DNA from: Apophysomyces variabilis
Lineage: Eukaryota; Mucoromycota; Mucoromycetes; Mucorales; Mucoraceae
Reading direction: 5' to 3'
NCBI GenBank assembly: GCA_002749535.1
Contig: MZZL01000126.1
Coordinates: 1,269 to 52,796 of the forward strand
DNA: 51,528 bases
The notes under the pieces are model-generated. The model had not been told where the DNA came from. It was given only the letters and a program-made list of their open reading frames with translations, and searched no databases. Each line of letters begins with the position of its first letter. The stretch's first letter is position 1. Shown here piece after piece: positions 1 through 10,983 of this stretch. The position numbers and the translations under genes were made by a program.

Positions 1-25
1 TTTTTTTTTTTTTTTTTTTTTTTTT
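1..25. repeat. Poly-T run at the window edge
   Basis: The window opens with 25 consecutive T residues followed at once by unique sequence. A homopolymer at the very edge is typical of a contig or scaffold end, but a genomic poly-T cannot be excluded. Confidence 0.8.
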
Positions 26-545
26 GGACTTCAGTGGTTTGAGGACAGCTGCAACATGGAGAATCGGCCAGACGCATAGCTGATTGGGAAATAATGAAGC
101 AGGGAAAATAATAAGACAAGCTAGGGAACGATACTAGTGTGAAATCGCTCATAATCATTTAGAAATACTATGACATCTTACTAATAGCCGTAAACATGTG
201 ATACCTTCACGATCACCGAGGAAGTCTTGCATCCCGTGTAGAGAGTTTTCACGGTTAGTATATGGGCTCACCGGAAAAGTAATGAATTGGATACGTAAGG
301 TTACAGAAAGGAAGAGTAGAAAAAATATTGTAGAACTTGATGATGACACTGACGGGATGTCTATCTCATTTACGTAAGAAACCTAGTGCGGCTGACTCGC
401 TGTTCGTTGGTTTAAGACTTCTCCTGATGCTGAATACGCCAAAAGAAAAGATCGTACGGTTCAAGAGCACTTTTTACAGCGGCATAAGTTATAAATCAGA
501 CGATTCAATGTTTTGATGAAACGAAAATGTCTATAAAATATCTAT

Positions 546-574
546 GGTGATCGGCATTGATCGGCATTGATCGG
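546..574. repeat. Short tandem repeat (10-bp unit, about 2.9 copies)
   Basis: The unit TGATCGGCAT occurs twice in full (546-555, 556-565) and a third time without its last base (566-574). The copies are perfect. No function is assigned. Confidence 0.8.
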
Positions 575-1027
575 CAAGATAAAGGCAAGATCAGATGTAT
601 TTTATACACCAGATACGCGTCAGGTCAGCACAAACTACTGATCTAATTTGTGAAATATACCTTATTCGGACAGAACATTCTGTTATGTCCGTATAGATTA
701 CCAATCTATAGGCAGTACTTAGCTTTATATGCGACTTAGATACCATCAGCTACTGGGAAAAAGGAAAACGATGAAGTTGCGATTTAATATGTAAAAAAAA
801 GAATGCTGTATCTCTCAGAAAAGCAACGTTGCAAATAAGAGGGTAAGGGGGAGTGGTTTATAGAGAAACAAAAACAAGAAACGAAACAGGGAAAAGGGAA
901 AAGAGAAACAAAGAAGAAAAAGAGAAGAAGAAAGAAATCAGGGGAAGGGGAAGGGGAAGGGAGGGGTAGCGACAAAAGAAAAAAGAAAATACAATTGAAA
1001 ATGTACAGTAACCTTGACAGACATTCC

Positions 1028-2838
1028 TTACTGCGCTCCGAAATGGAATCCTTCTTGCGGCATGTTGACATCTGACTGAAAGCTAAAAGTATTGGGCACT
1101 TCTTCCTCGGCCATTTCCTCAGTAGCCTCATCCGCAAAATAACGATCAATGATATTGTAAGCCTTCTGATAAACTTCCATATTTTCATGGCTTTGAAGCT
1201 GGTGAATCAATTCCATGCCACCAGACTCTTCAATATAGAGAGCATATCGATTGAGACCCTCGGGGTCCTCGCGTTTCTCGATCTCGCCAATCTTAAGTAT
1301 GTTCTCCAAACCATCAAGAGCCACTTGCACGATCTTGTTATCCTTAGCGTTCAACAAATCGCATAATGGCTTGATACATCCTTGTGAGACAATGTATTGG
1401 ATCTGCGAAGGCTTATTCATACCGCCTGACGTCGCATTAACAATAGCCCAGCATGCTTCCTTCTTTGTCTTGAAATCAGCAGTCGCAAGAATATGAACCA
1501 GCATTGGAATAATGTTGGCATCGATAACAGCCTGAATCTGCGATACATTGCCAGCAGTGATGTTCGAAATAGTCCAGCAGGCTTCCTTACGAATTCCTTC
1601 CTTAGTGCTGGAAAGAAGAGAAAGGAGGGCAGGAAGTACACCGCAGTTAATAACGACTTGGGTTTGTGTATCGTCACCGGTCACGATGTTGCCAACGGAA
1701 CGAAGTGCTGGTGTCTGTACGGTTGTGGATGGATGCATCAGTAACTCGACCAAACGGCGGCAGACACCGGATTCAATGACAGCTTGAATCTTTTCATTGA
1801 ATCCGTCGGAAAGGTAAGAAATGGCCCAGCAAGCATCAATCAGAACTTCTTCATCCGTGGAATAGATTAACTTGGCGAGGATAGGAAGAGCAGGTGCAAC
1901 CTATGAGCTGTGGTTAACATCTCAGACGCGCAATAACTTAATTTACCATCTGCCAGTTAGGCTGAGGGTTTTTTCCTCGACAGAGGTTAGAAAGGGTCCA
2001 AGTGGCATTGCGGTACATCGATAACTTCTTGCCTTCACTGAGGTCACTAAGGATAGTAAGCAAAGGCGGAAGTGCCCCATTCTCCAAGACAAAGTTACGG
2101 CAGGTAGGACTATCACCAGCAATGTTACCAAGAGCCCAAACAGCCTAGAACGGGGTGATTGTCAACACACACCCAAATCAACGCATTATGCTAAAATTAC
2201 TTACTTGCTCCTTCACGTCTGTCACGTCGCTGCTGAGTAATTCTACGAAGATGGGTACAGCACCTGCCTGAACCACATATTGAGTTTGTGGCGATGTACC
2301 CGAAGCAATATTCGTGAGAGCCCAGGCAGCTTCAAACTGCACAATATAGGTTCTGTTATTGAATTGTTATGGGGCCAAACGGCGACAGATACCTGAAGAA
2401 GATTGTGTCTTGAGCGCAGAAACTCGACAAACTTAGGCACAACTCCGGTGTTGATTACTTCTTGAATGGGAGGATTACGTTCTTTTGACAACAGCTTACG
2501 GAACGTGGTCGTGGCAGCGTATTGCTTCTCGACATCACCGCTGTTCACGGCTTCCACAAGGGAAATCAATAAAGGCTACGACAGAGCGTTAGGCAAAATT
2601 ACAATAACTTGATGACCAATAAAGTTACCTGCAATTCACCTTCCAATTCGATTTCATCTTCGCTCTCGGACATGCCGGCATCGCCAAACATCATATTTCT
2701 GCGCTTTGACAAATTCTCTTCACGTCTTTGCTTTCTGATCTCCACCGTGTGCTTTTGACGACGGTTTCTCACTTGATCAGCCTGGAAAGCATCCTTATTC
2801 TTATATTTGCTTCGTCTTTGATCAGCAGCTTTATCCAT
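1028..2838 (-). CDS. SRP1: Importin subunit alpha (karyopherin alpha)
   Basis: Adaptor that binds classical nuclear localisation signals and, through importin beta, carries cargo into the nucleus. The first exon (2838-2629) encodes a basic importin-beta-binding region (many K/R, including [18 protein letters not shown]) followed by an acidic stretch. An intron at 2576-2628 follows. Later exons carry a run of armadillo repeats with the family hallmark W-A-L/I-x-N-I ([62 protein letters not shown]). About four short introns are needed to join frames, near 1903-1945, 2143-2203, 2345-2392 and 2576-2628. The assembled protein is about 530 residues, normal for the family, and ends in a TAA at 1028-1030. 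No breaks are seen. The gene symbol follows the yeast orthologue. Confidence 0.95.
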
Positions 2839-5560
2839 TTTTTCTCTCTGATCCGCCTTCGTACAAGGTACGAAAAAAAAGCGCTTGCGTTAGGGGTTAT
2901 ATATAAATGAGAGTGAATCAAAGCCACTGGCACAGTTGATTGGTGCATTAACAACGGTTGACTGCGGCTTAATTTTAGCTGCGGTTTTCTTACAGGGCTT
3001 TGTGTCTTCCATGCATCAACCATTTCGGAGCGTTCATTGTGTGCTACTTCTCGTAAGAACAAACCATGTTTTGGTGCGCCTTGTCAATATTTAGTAGAAC
3101 TAAATCATGTATCAAATATACTTGAATTAACCCAATTCATTCATTCCTTTTGCTTGACATTAACGCGAATAACTGCTATGCGACTCAATGTTGTCAACTT
3201 AGGTACAAGAAATGATGCATGTATCGCTGATATAATGAACAGAAAACAAAGATGGACTCTGTATCACGCTATATAAACAATAACAAATTTGGTTACTAGC
3301 CACCTTTGAAGAGTTTTCCTTGCAAGCATGCTGAAAAACTGGAACTTGTCACTATCCAAAACATTAAGAAATGATCTTGGTGACACAGGCCCCGTGTCGC
3401 ATTATGATACCAACTTATCGATAGTTTTGACTTCCAATTGCCAGATTGAATTACCATGAAACATTGCAAAAAGGATGTATAAGTTGTGTCCGCCATGATA
3501 GATAGATTTCTTCTGAACAGACTTAGTGGTCTGTTGAGAGATAAGATGATGAAGACTTGGTTGAGCCAATATAAAGATTAGAAAAGTAACATAAGCAAAA
3601 TTAACGCTAGAGCTTTTACTAGGGAAGGGGGGGGGGAATTACACCTAAAAGAAAGTAATAAAGAATGCAATAGAAGGCTATCAAACTAACAGCAGGTATT
3701 ACTATGTGATCTCCAGGGAAGGAGAGCCACATTTCAAGCAGGCAAAGGAATTTAGGCAAGCCTACTTCTCATGATTATGGGCATTGCCGAAGAACTACCA
3801 GCAACGTTCTAGTTGGGAATACTTTTCACTACTAGCTTACTCTTAATTACTTGTCTCCCTTTGGACAGGAAGTTCACAGGCAAACGTGTATCGGTGGTAA
3901 GGGTAACGTAAGCAAGAGGAATATGGATGATAGTCAAACCAAAATGATAGGTAAACTGATCATGCTCAGCGCATTAAAGAGGATTCTGAAGAGAAAAAAA
4001 CAAATCACAAAGTATTGCCACAAGCATACGAGATCTTGTATGCTACCCAAGCTTATCTATGATTGCTTGTCATTTTTATTGATTCCCTTTGTCCGCATGA
4101 TTTGTGGGTCATTTCCGACAATCAACGGCAGTTGAAGAACTATAATGTACTCACACATGTACAGAAGTGGGAAATATCCATAGAAATGCGTTTTTCTAGC
4201 AGGTGCCCTTCTCATCTCGGAGAGAAATATGTCCCTCGATACAAAGAAAATAGCGCAGACATTTCCCGGATCTGTTTGCAGCACATATGTAGACGCAGAT
4301 CTATTAGCAGTGTCAAACAAAAAGACTTACTCATGATACCCTAAAAATTATAGATTTCGCGTACTGACACTGATTTAGATGCAATAGCTGTGAGTATAAC
4401 TGGATGACAACCATGAGAGGTTGGCTGAGAATGCCAGAGAGTCAAACTAGGGTTACACAGGTTTATTTCAAGGATAGCAGGGTTTGATGTAGTCTTGTTT
4501 AATAGCACAAAAATAACTTAAAAAGAGATCGCAGAGATCACTTCTCTACGTGCTCCTCAAGCTTCTTGGTGGTTTGCTTATTTCTGCTTTATGTTGTTTA
4601 CTATCCGTAATCCCTGGCTCGCTATTTTCGTCGAGTGAATTCGGTGCTAAACTCGGAATATTATCTATCGATTCTGTTCTGCTGTCTGTGAACGTCTTCG
4701 TGTAATAAATCCTTTAGAATCGCCAGCAAATAAGGTAGAATCAATGTATAGTTACTCATACCAAACGGTAAGACTTCGCCCAAGGGCTGAAGTCAGGCAG
4801 AATATGATCTTGTTCGTGCTTGTTTCCTTTGAATGAAAAGCCACATCTGTTAAAGTAAACATAAAAAAATAGTGCAATTTTCTCTTAGTGTCAGAATACC
4901 CAAAGCTCTTTTGGGTTCACGTACGTAGAGGAGCTACAAGTCAAAATTTTTGTTCATGAGACTTAATTAATTTAGGTAACGGAAAACCAGAAGGTTGCGT
5001 CTGAACGACTTGAAAAGTCAACAATACAGCGTCACCGGAGCTATATGAGTCAGTGAAGGTTACTGAGGCGGAGAAGTGAATAACTCTCAAATAAGGATAG
5101 CTGTTCTGAGAACCAGTGCTTACAGATCAGTCACATCAAAGATGGAGGTCTACATTGCTGCACTATTCAAAACCCGATCTTACATTCGCGTTGTACGAGT
5201 AAATCGGGTTATATGGACAAACCTTTTCTTCTTTTTTTTTTTCCTGCGTATGCAAATATCTGAATCAAGAAGGTAAAGTGAATAAGAATTCTTTGATCTA
5301 TTCGTTGAATTTTTATTTTTCCTTTCCTTTCCTTTCATCTTCTTTTGCGAGAGAACAACCGCTTGTACCCCATGGGTCCAGACAGCGAGCACCAAGAGAG
5401 TTATAACTGGTACCACCAAACAAAAGGAGCGGACAAATACTTGGCCAACTGATTGGCCATTGCGTGATTTTCGCTGCATGCCAGAGCTTTTTGGCTTAGA
5501 TCGTGCTTATATAAAGGTTGCTCAAATTGCTCAAATGTTGTATACAGTGGTCTCTTCCTC
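2839..5560. other. Gene-poor intergenic stretch (promoter regions)
   Basis: About 2.7 kb between importin alpha (-) and the siderophore transporter (+). Several open frames of 60-100 codons exist, but none shows a domain, a sensible exon chain or a signal peptide that I recognise. A minus-strand peptide near 2980-3080 (AP-K-HGLFL) weakly resembles the C-terminal end of TruA-type pseudouridine synthases, but nothing upstream supports it. A G-run (ten G) sits near 3628-3637. The proximal 5' flank of the transporter carries a TATA box at 5508-5515. Confidence 0.5.
5508..5515 (+). promoter_or_regulatory. TATA box of siderophore transporter 1
   Basis: TATATAAA sits 46-53 bp before the chosen ATG at 5561. 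The spacing suits a short 5' leader and supports that start. Assigned by position and motif only. Confidence 0.5.
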
Positions 5561-7545
5561 ATGACAACCGATACGTTACCATCTGAAGGTTCGTTGAATG
5601 GTGTTAAGAAAGTCGAGCTTTTCAAGCAAGTATGGTCAAAGGCAGACAAGATCATTGTCTGCGTAGGGTTCGTTTCTGTTTTGGAATGCGTTGACAAAAA
5701 TACTAAAAAGGGCGTTCCATAGCCTTGCCTTACTTTCATGGGCCAGTAGTTGGGAAGCCAGCATTATATTCATTATTACGCCCACGGTGTCAAGTCTACT
5801 AGGAGCAAACAACCTAACTGCTATGATACCAATTGTTTTGGCAATCCTTCAGACTGCGCTGCTTCCAATGTACTCAAAAATTGCGGATATGCTGGGTAGA
5901 GCGGAGGCCTATTCTTTTTCTTTGCTGTTTTACATGGTTTCATTTATTGTCATGGCCACAGCAACAAACTATGATACGATAATCGTATGTTGATATTGAT
6001 TGCACAATCCCCCCTTGGGACTTACACCTATTAGGGAGGAAAAGCCCTCTACGCTATTGGCCATGGCGGTTGCATTATACTGGCTCCAATCCTTATCGGA
6101 GGTAATATTAAGGTACCTCTTCGTTTCTATTTTGCTCAAAGTAGAAAACCATAGATCTGAGTTCCGTTGTCAACCGTGGACTGTTTCAAGCACTCTATAC
6201 CCTTCCAAGTTTACTGAATTTTGCTACAACACCCTTCGCGGCAGAGGCACTGATGAAGGTGGATCAGTGGCGTTGGGTCTACGGCATGATTCCCTTGATC
6301 ATACTCGTCGCAGCAGCGCCGCTTCTTACCGGTCTTTGGCATGCTGAGTACAAAGTCAGAAAGATCGGTCTGTTAGCCATAAAAGAGAAGCCGTCAGAGT
6401 CGCCCGCAAAGAAATCCATAGGACAACGTATCCTATGGCTCATCAACGAAATCGATTTGATCGGGAGCCTTCTTTTGATTGCTGGCTTGTATTTAATTTT
6501 ATTACCCATGGTTCTTGCTCGAGCAAGATGGGGAGGCTGGAATAGTCGTAAGTATATCGCGTTCGCACCGGTTAGAACTTTCTCTGACGTTTAAAGGAAA
6601 AAATAGCAACCACCCTTGGCACATTGATCTCTGGAGTAGTTGCATGGATCTTATTTGGCTTTTGGGAATGGAAAATGGCTAAAAAGCCTGTAATCTCCGT
6701 CGGTCGATGGGAATCGAGGAATCCAGTCTATGGTGTTCTTGCCGCATCGGTTCTCCACCTTATTAATTCTACCAACTGGCAATACCTCTTAACATACCTT
6801 CAGGTCACACGTCGAGCAAGCCCAACAAAAGCCACTTTTATGCAACGAGCCTATGTGATGACTTCTATTGTTGTCCAAGTAGGCGTTGGCTATTGTATGA
6901 AACGTACACGTATTTGGCGACCGTTTGTCTGGGTCGGTGTTGCTCTACTTATTCTTGGTGTTGCGCTTATGATTCCTGCACGTCTTCCTTCTTCTTCGGA
7001 TGCCTTTATTGTTGTCGCGCAGGTCGTGGCTGGCATCGGAGCCGGTTTCCTAGAAATACCCATTATGGTAGCGGTGCAAAGCTCTGTACCCCATAGTGGT
7101 GAGTAAATGTTAACAATGCACGAAGATACAACTTGATTACTAACATCACGTCGTAGATCTTGCTATTGTCACTTCTCTTTTCCAGCTTGGCCATTCCGTT
7201 GGTGTTAGTGTCGGGTCTGCTATGGCTGGAGCCATCTGGAATTCAATGTTACCAAATGAACTGATGAAATACGTCCCTGGTCGGGTCGACTATAGAAAAG
7301 TGATGGCTTCAATCCAATTCGCTCTGGCCCTTCCCCAGGACCAATATGAAGGTGTTGTGAGAGCGTACGGGGAAGTTCAAAAGACGCTATCCATCATTGC
7401 TTGCTGCCTCTCGGTTCTCGTGTTTGCCTTCTCCGTTCCTTTACGTTCGTTTGGCTTGGACGAGTCGGAAGAAGAACGTGTCAAAGCAGCCTCGGCTCCA
7501 CCACCAACCATTGTCGATGATGAAGGTAAGGCGAACGGATCCTGA
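5561..7545 (+). CDS. Siderophore iron transporter, MFS (ARN/SIT family), copy 1
   Basis: Predicted plasma-membrane or vesicular proton symporter that imports ferric-siderophore complexes. Exons join cleanly across five GT-AG introns (5668-5722, 5985-6034, 6102-6154, 6548-6606, 7099-7156) to give about 569 residues, the normal length for 14-helix siderophore transporters. A short hydrophilic N-terminus is followed by a string of hydrophobic helices. The region LLSWASSWEA, the helix-2/3 loop MYSKIADMLGRAEAY (the G-R-[AR]-E type MFS motif A variant of this family) and the C-terminal YVPG...GVVRAYGEVQKTLSI block are family hallmarks. The same intron phase after the first exon is found in the paralogue at 35501-37577, and the C-terminal halves are roughly 60% identical by eye. 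The next gene downstream is a CFEM-like secreted protein on the same strand. The substrate cannot be told from sequence. Confidence 0.9.
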
Positions 7546-8090
7546 ACTGCATATTCAACTAATTATTGGATAATTAGAGAAATTGCCCGATCTCCGGGAA
7601 CAAAAATCATAATTTTGCATTCCTCATATATAGACATATGTTTATATGTATATACATTTCTTTCCTTTATAATTCTCTATTTAAGTAGTCCTACTAAGCA
7701 GCATGGTTTTGTTGTAACGGCGCGAGGATCATTGTGAATACCTGTTTGATTACTTCTGTGACAAAAATGGAACACTTTTAGAACTATAGCCTGAGTGCTA
7801 ACCAAGTTTAGTTCCTTTTCTTTCCGCATGTCATTGTTATGTCGAGGATAAATAAGGGACAGCAGCCCCGTATCATTTCTGCAGGGGAAATATGGTCAAG
7901 CGTTGAGTTTTCTTAGTTGACAGCCAGTTATTTTATTTTATTTCGTCTTGTGGTATGAGGGTTAATGAACCTCATCCTCTCCTTTGATTTAAACTAAATA
8001 AATTAAACTCTTTGAAGGAAGAATACGTATAAAAAAAGGTTATCTGGTTACTGAGAGACATATTACGAAACTCTTTTTTACATACGGCTC
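7546..8090. other. Intergenic: transporter 3' flank and CFEM-like gene promoter
   Basis: No gene seen. A TATA-like TATAAAAAAA lies at 8028-8037, about 55 bp before the ATG at 8091. At 8040-8048 the plus strand reads TTATCTGGT, whose complement ACCAGATAA matches eight of nine positions of the fungal iron-regulatory GATA consensus ATCWGATAA. One mismatch makes this suggestive only. Confidence 0.45.
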
Positions 8091-8956
8091 ATGAAAGTAC
8101 CTATCAGCGTGTCTACTATCAGTTTACTGGCGGCATTGTCGCTGACTGAAGCCACCGAGAGTCCGTTAAGGACACTCGCACCACGGCAACTAGGATATCT
8201 AGGCGGTCCTCCGTTCCGTATGGGTAATCCTCCATATCGTAACCGTGTCCCTGCTCCGCCTGCCTATAATCCCACACCGCAGTACGGCAGCGCTGCCCCA
8301 TACCCGCCGGTTTATATGTACCCAGACGCCACAGCCAATGAACAGTTTGGTTATATGCCTGGATACGTCAATGCTCCACAATCTAATGCTGCTCCCATTC
8401 CCAACTATCCGCCCGTGCCCGTGCCGGCACCCGCTCCTGCGCCTGCGCCTGCACCTAGCATCCCTTCGGTACCCAATTCTCCTCCCCCACCTCCTGCTTC
8501 TACTTCGCCGGCGACTCCACCAAACAATGAAGCTTGGTAAGATAGAACGCATCCACTCCGCGTTGGAATCTAAGAATTTAAATTGATGGGCTGGGTATAT
8601 ATTTAGTGGTTCTTTCTGTAAAGCTGTTCCAGCAACTTGCGACGATGAAGGTAAAAAAAAAGTTTGCTTTTCTCATTTTTCATTTTTCATTTTTCATATT
8701 TTTTTTTTTTTGCAATGCTAAACATTTATTCTCAATAATAGATCCAACATGCCCATGCAAGGTTAGATATATATCCATCTACGTCCGCAGTTGGATGATT
8801 ATCTACGATTTTACGCTAACTTTTTGTTTCGTATAGAATACACAATTGACATTGAATTGTTTGCAATTCCTGTGCCCTCATAGCGACGAGGTACAAGAAC
8901 TTACAGCCCAAGCAAATGCTTGCCAGACATCCGCAGCACAATCCGGCGAAGACTAA
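8091..8956 (+). CDS. Secreted proline-rich protein with CFEM-like eight-cysteine domain
   Basis: Four exons (8091-8536, 8607-8650, 8742-8761, 8837-8956) join in frame to about 209 residues. Residues 1-22 look like a signal peptide. Residues about 35-147 are rich in Pro, Tyr, Asn and Ala, including a PVPAPAPAPAP stretch, and look like an extended stalk. The C-terminal 60 residues hold exactly eight cysteines with spacing C-x3-C-x6-C-x6-C-x-C-x8-C-x4-C-x14-C, with acidic Asp residues just before the C-x-C pair. This is close to the CFEM pattern, in which that Asp binds haem iron in ascomycete proteins. No hydrophobic tail for a GPI anchor follows, so a soluble or wall-associated protein is inferred. 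It sits 545 bp after a siderophore transporter on the same strand, which fits a role in iron or haem capture. Function is inferred from pattern and context; the first exon alone would read as a plain proline-rich protein. Confidence 0.75.
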
Positions 8957-9070
8957 AGTTCAATAATCCTACTCAACACAAAATAGAAGAAAAATATCAT
9001 TCTCTTTATCCTTTTTACAGGTTGATAAAAGATTCATCGTATGGCAAAAAAAAAATCTTACACAGCATTT
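8957..9070. other. Short convergent 3' region
   Basis: 114 bp between the stop codons of the plus-strand CFEM-like gene and the minus-strand ureohydrolase. The two transcripts must nearly meet or overlap here. No other feature is seen. Confidence 0.6.
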
Positions 9071-10466
9071 TTACTGATGATTTGGCGTCAAATGTTTGAG
9101 GGGCGCTTTAACCATAAGAGAGAGAACATCAAACAAGAGGTCTGCAGCCGCAAGGGTTGTTATTTGGGCGTTTGTATCGTAAGCAGGGGCCACTTCCACA
9201 AGATCGGCTCCAACGATCTTGAGCCCTTCAAGTCCACGGATAATACGTCTGAATTCCCTTGTACTCCAACCACCGGTCTCCGGGGTCCCTGTCGCTGGCG
9301 CATAGGCAGGGTCCAAAGTGTCAATATCAATTGAAAGATAGACTGGGTTATCCCCAACGATCTTGCGAATGCGATCAATAATCCCCCTTACGCCAATGGT
9401 ATCAATATCGCGAGCTTCAATGATGCGGAACCCGAGATCAAAGTCTTGCTATACAATAGTAGAAAAAGGAAGGGATTACCCCTTTTCCTTTGAGCCCAAG
9501 GTTCATAGCATGGACAATCTCCCCTCCCTTTCTTTCTTTCTCTCTTTTTTACCTTGTAATCAGCTGGACTAAAAATAGGACATCGGATACCTCCGTGGAC
9601 GGATTCATTTTTCTTGATTAATCCTTCTTCTGAAGCAAAATAAAAGTAAGTGCCATGGTTCAAATTGGGTTTATCTTCGCCCGGCGGGTAAGGTGACCAT
9701 GTGTCGAGGTGCGAGTCGAAATGGATGACGGAGACGGGACCGTAAGCAGCATGAATCGCCCGAAGAATAGGCAAAGTGATTGTATGATCGCCACCCATGG
9801 TGATCAGGCGTGGAAAGGCACCAGCGTGCTTTGTGGCAGGTGTACGATCCAGCAAGGCTTTATAGTCCTGATGAATCTGAGAAACAGCCTTTTCATTGTC
9901 AAAAGGCCTTGATAGATAAGGGCAAACCAGAATAAGTGAATCGAGGCAAATGCATAACAGAAAGAACATGTCTTACGTAACAAAGATATCACCACAATCC
10001 ACAATCTTGGCCCAGCTCATAAATGGATTGATTGCCATGGGAACATTGTATCCACCGGAAAGGATGGTTCTTCTTGATGCTTCACGAATACCGGAAGGAC
10101 CAAATCGTGCTCCTGGACGGAAACTCACACCTTTTTTTTTTTTTTTTAAAAAAAAAAATTCTTGGCGTCAGTGCGCTGGCAATTCCACTGAGTATTTTCA
10201 TCTTAACTCGTATCCATGGGGGCGCCCAGAAAGACAATGTCATACTGAACAGACGTGTTCTTCCAGCATTGTTCATAGGGTAAGTGAGCAAATGTGCCAA
10301 TACCGGCAAAAAGACCATCATCTGCCGTAGGAAGAGGCCATATCTGGCTTTGTCCTCGCGCATCGAACAACTGCTGTTGTTGGTTTCGTATGTCATGATC
10401 CCCATAAAGAGGGTGAGCCAATGCAACAGCAACCAAAGAAACAATAGTCGACGCAATGATTTTCAT
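9071..10466 (-). CDS. Agmatinase-family ureohydrolase with signal peptide
   Basis: Manganese-dependent hydrolase of the arginase/agmatinase fold, expected to release urea from agmatine or another guanidino compound. Metal-binding motifs are all present: GGDH ([11 protein letters not shown]), D-x-H-x-D (FDSHLDTW) and S-x-D-x-D-x-x-DP ([19 protein letters not shown], which also carries the family's GTPE). The N-terminus [19 protein letters not shown] is a clear signal peptide, so the enzyme is predicted to enter the secretory pathway. Introns: the first (about 10132-10215) contains a T16-A11 homopolymer pair; a second lies near 9911-9980 and a third near 9450-9553. Spliced length is about 390 residues. 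The first exon and 5' flank are duplicated at 10612-10983 by a probable assembly error; the copy joined to the rest of the gene is 10466 and below. Substrate choice between agmatine and related guanidines is not resolved. Confidence 0.88.
10132..10158. repeat. T16-A11 snap-back homopolymer inside an intron
   Basis: Sixteen T followed directly by eleven A on the plus strand, lying in the first intron of the ureohydrolase gene just before its acceptor. It can fold on itself as a perfect A/T hairpin and is also a likely place for length errors. Confidence 0.8.
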
Positions 10467-10983
10467 TCAGTGAAGAAAAAGAAAGGCAATCGGGGTGCGA
10501 AGGATACAGATAAGAAGAACCCTTTATAACTGATGCCTCGGTCTATTCGGCGAAAGAGTGTTGTTTGTGCCCCAGAAACGAGAGACATGCTACAAGCCCT
10601 ATTGCAACAGNGTCATACTGAACAGACGTGTTCTTCCAGCATTGTTCATAGGGTAAGTGAGCAAATGTGCCAATACCGGCAAAAAGACCATCATCTGCCG
10701 TAGGAAGAGGCCATATCTGGCTTTGTCCTCGCGCATCGAACAACTGCTGTTGTTGGTTTCGTATGTCATGATCCCCATAAAGAGGGTGAGCCAATGCAAC
10801 AGCAACCAAAGAAACAATAGTCGACGCAATGATTTTCATTCAGTGAAGAAAAAGAAAGGCAATCGGGGTGCGAAGGATACAGATAAGAAGAACCCTTTAT
10901 AACTGATGCCTCGGTCTATTCGGCGAAAGAGTGTTGTTTGTGCCCCAGAAACGAGAGACATGCTACAAGCCCTATTGCAACAG
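10239..10983. repeat. 372-bp tandem duplication around one N (likely assembly artefact)
   Basis: 10239-10610 and 10612-10983 appear identical along their length and are separated by a single N at 10611. Each copy holds the ureohydrolase signal-peptide exon and its 5' flank. A perfect repeat that abuts a one-base N is the usual signature of two overlapping contig ends that a scaffolder failed to merge. The second copy's exon runs into the N and has no downstream exons. Confidence 0.85.

Larger units (their letters stand above)
1..1027. other. Intergenic / 3' flank of importin alpha
   Basis: No convincing gene is seen. The short open frames here have no recognisable domain. The part next to importin alpha (about 850-990) is strongly purine-rich on the plus strand, with GGGGAA units near 936-965, and probably forms the pyrimidine-rich 3' UTR or terminator region of that minus-strand gene. 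A small tandem repeat lies at 546-574. Confidence 0.5.

Noticed and set aside
2975..3085. Minus-strand peptide resembling the C-terminal end of a TruA/PUSL1-type pseudouridine synthase (APKHGLFL)
   Set aside because: Only about 16 residues fit, and neither the catalytic Asp motif nor the other conserved motifs can be found upstream.
6548..6606. Apparent frameshift in siderophore transporter 1 at the A-run near 6598-6603
   Set aside because: Using the AG at 6605-6606 as acceptor, instead of the one at 6595-6596, restores the frame exactly; an ordinary 59-nt intron.
8119..8552. Arg-rich minus-strand frames over the proline-rich exon
   Set aside because: Antisense shadows of a GC-rich Pro/Ala coding repeat.
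10543..10839. Second signal-peptide ORF identical to the ureohydrolase N-terminus
   Set aside because: It is the duplicated copy that runs into the single N; treated as an assembly artefact and not as a gene.
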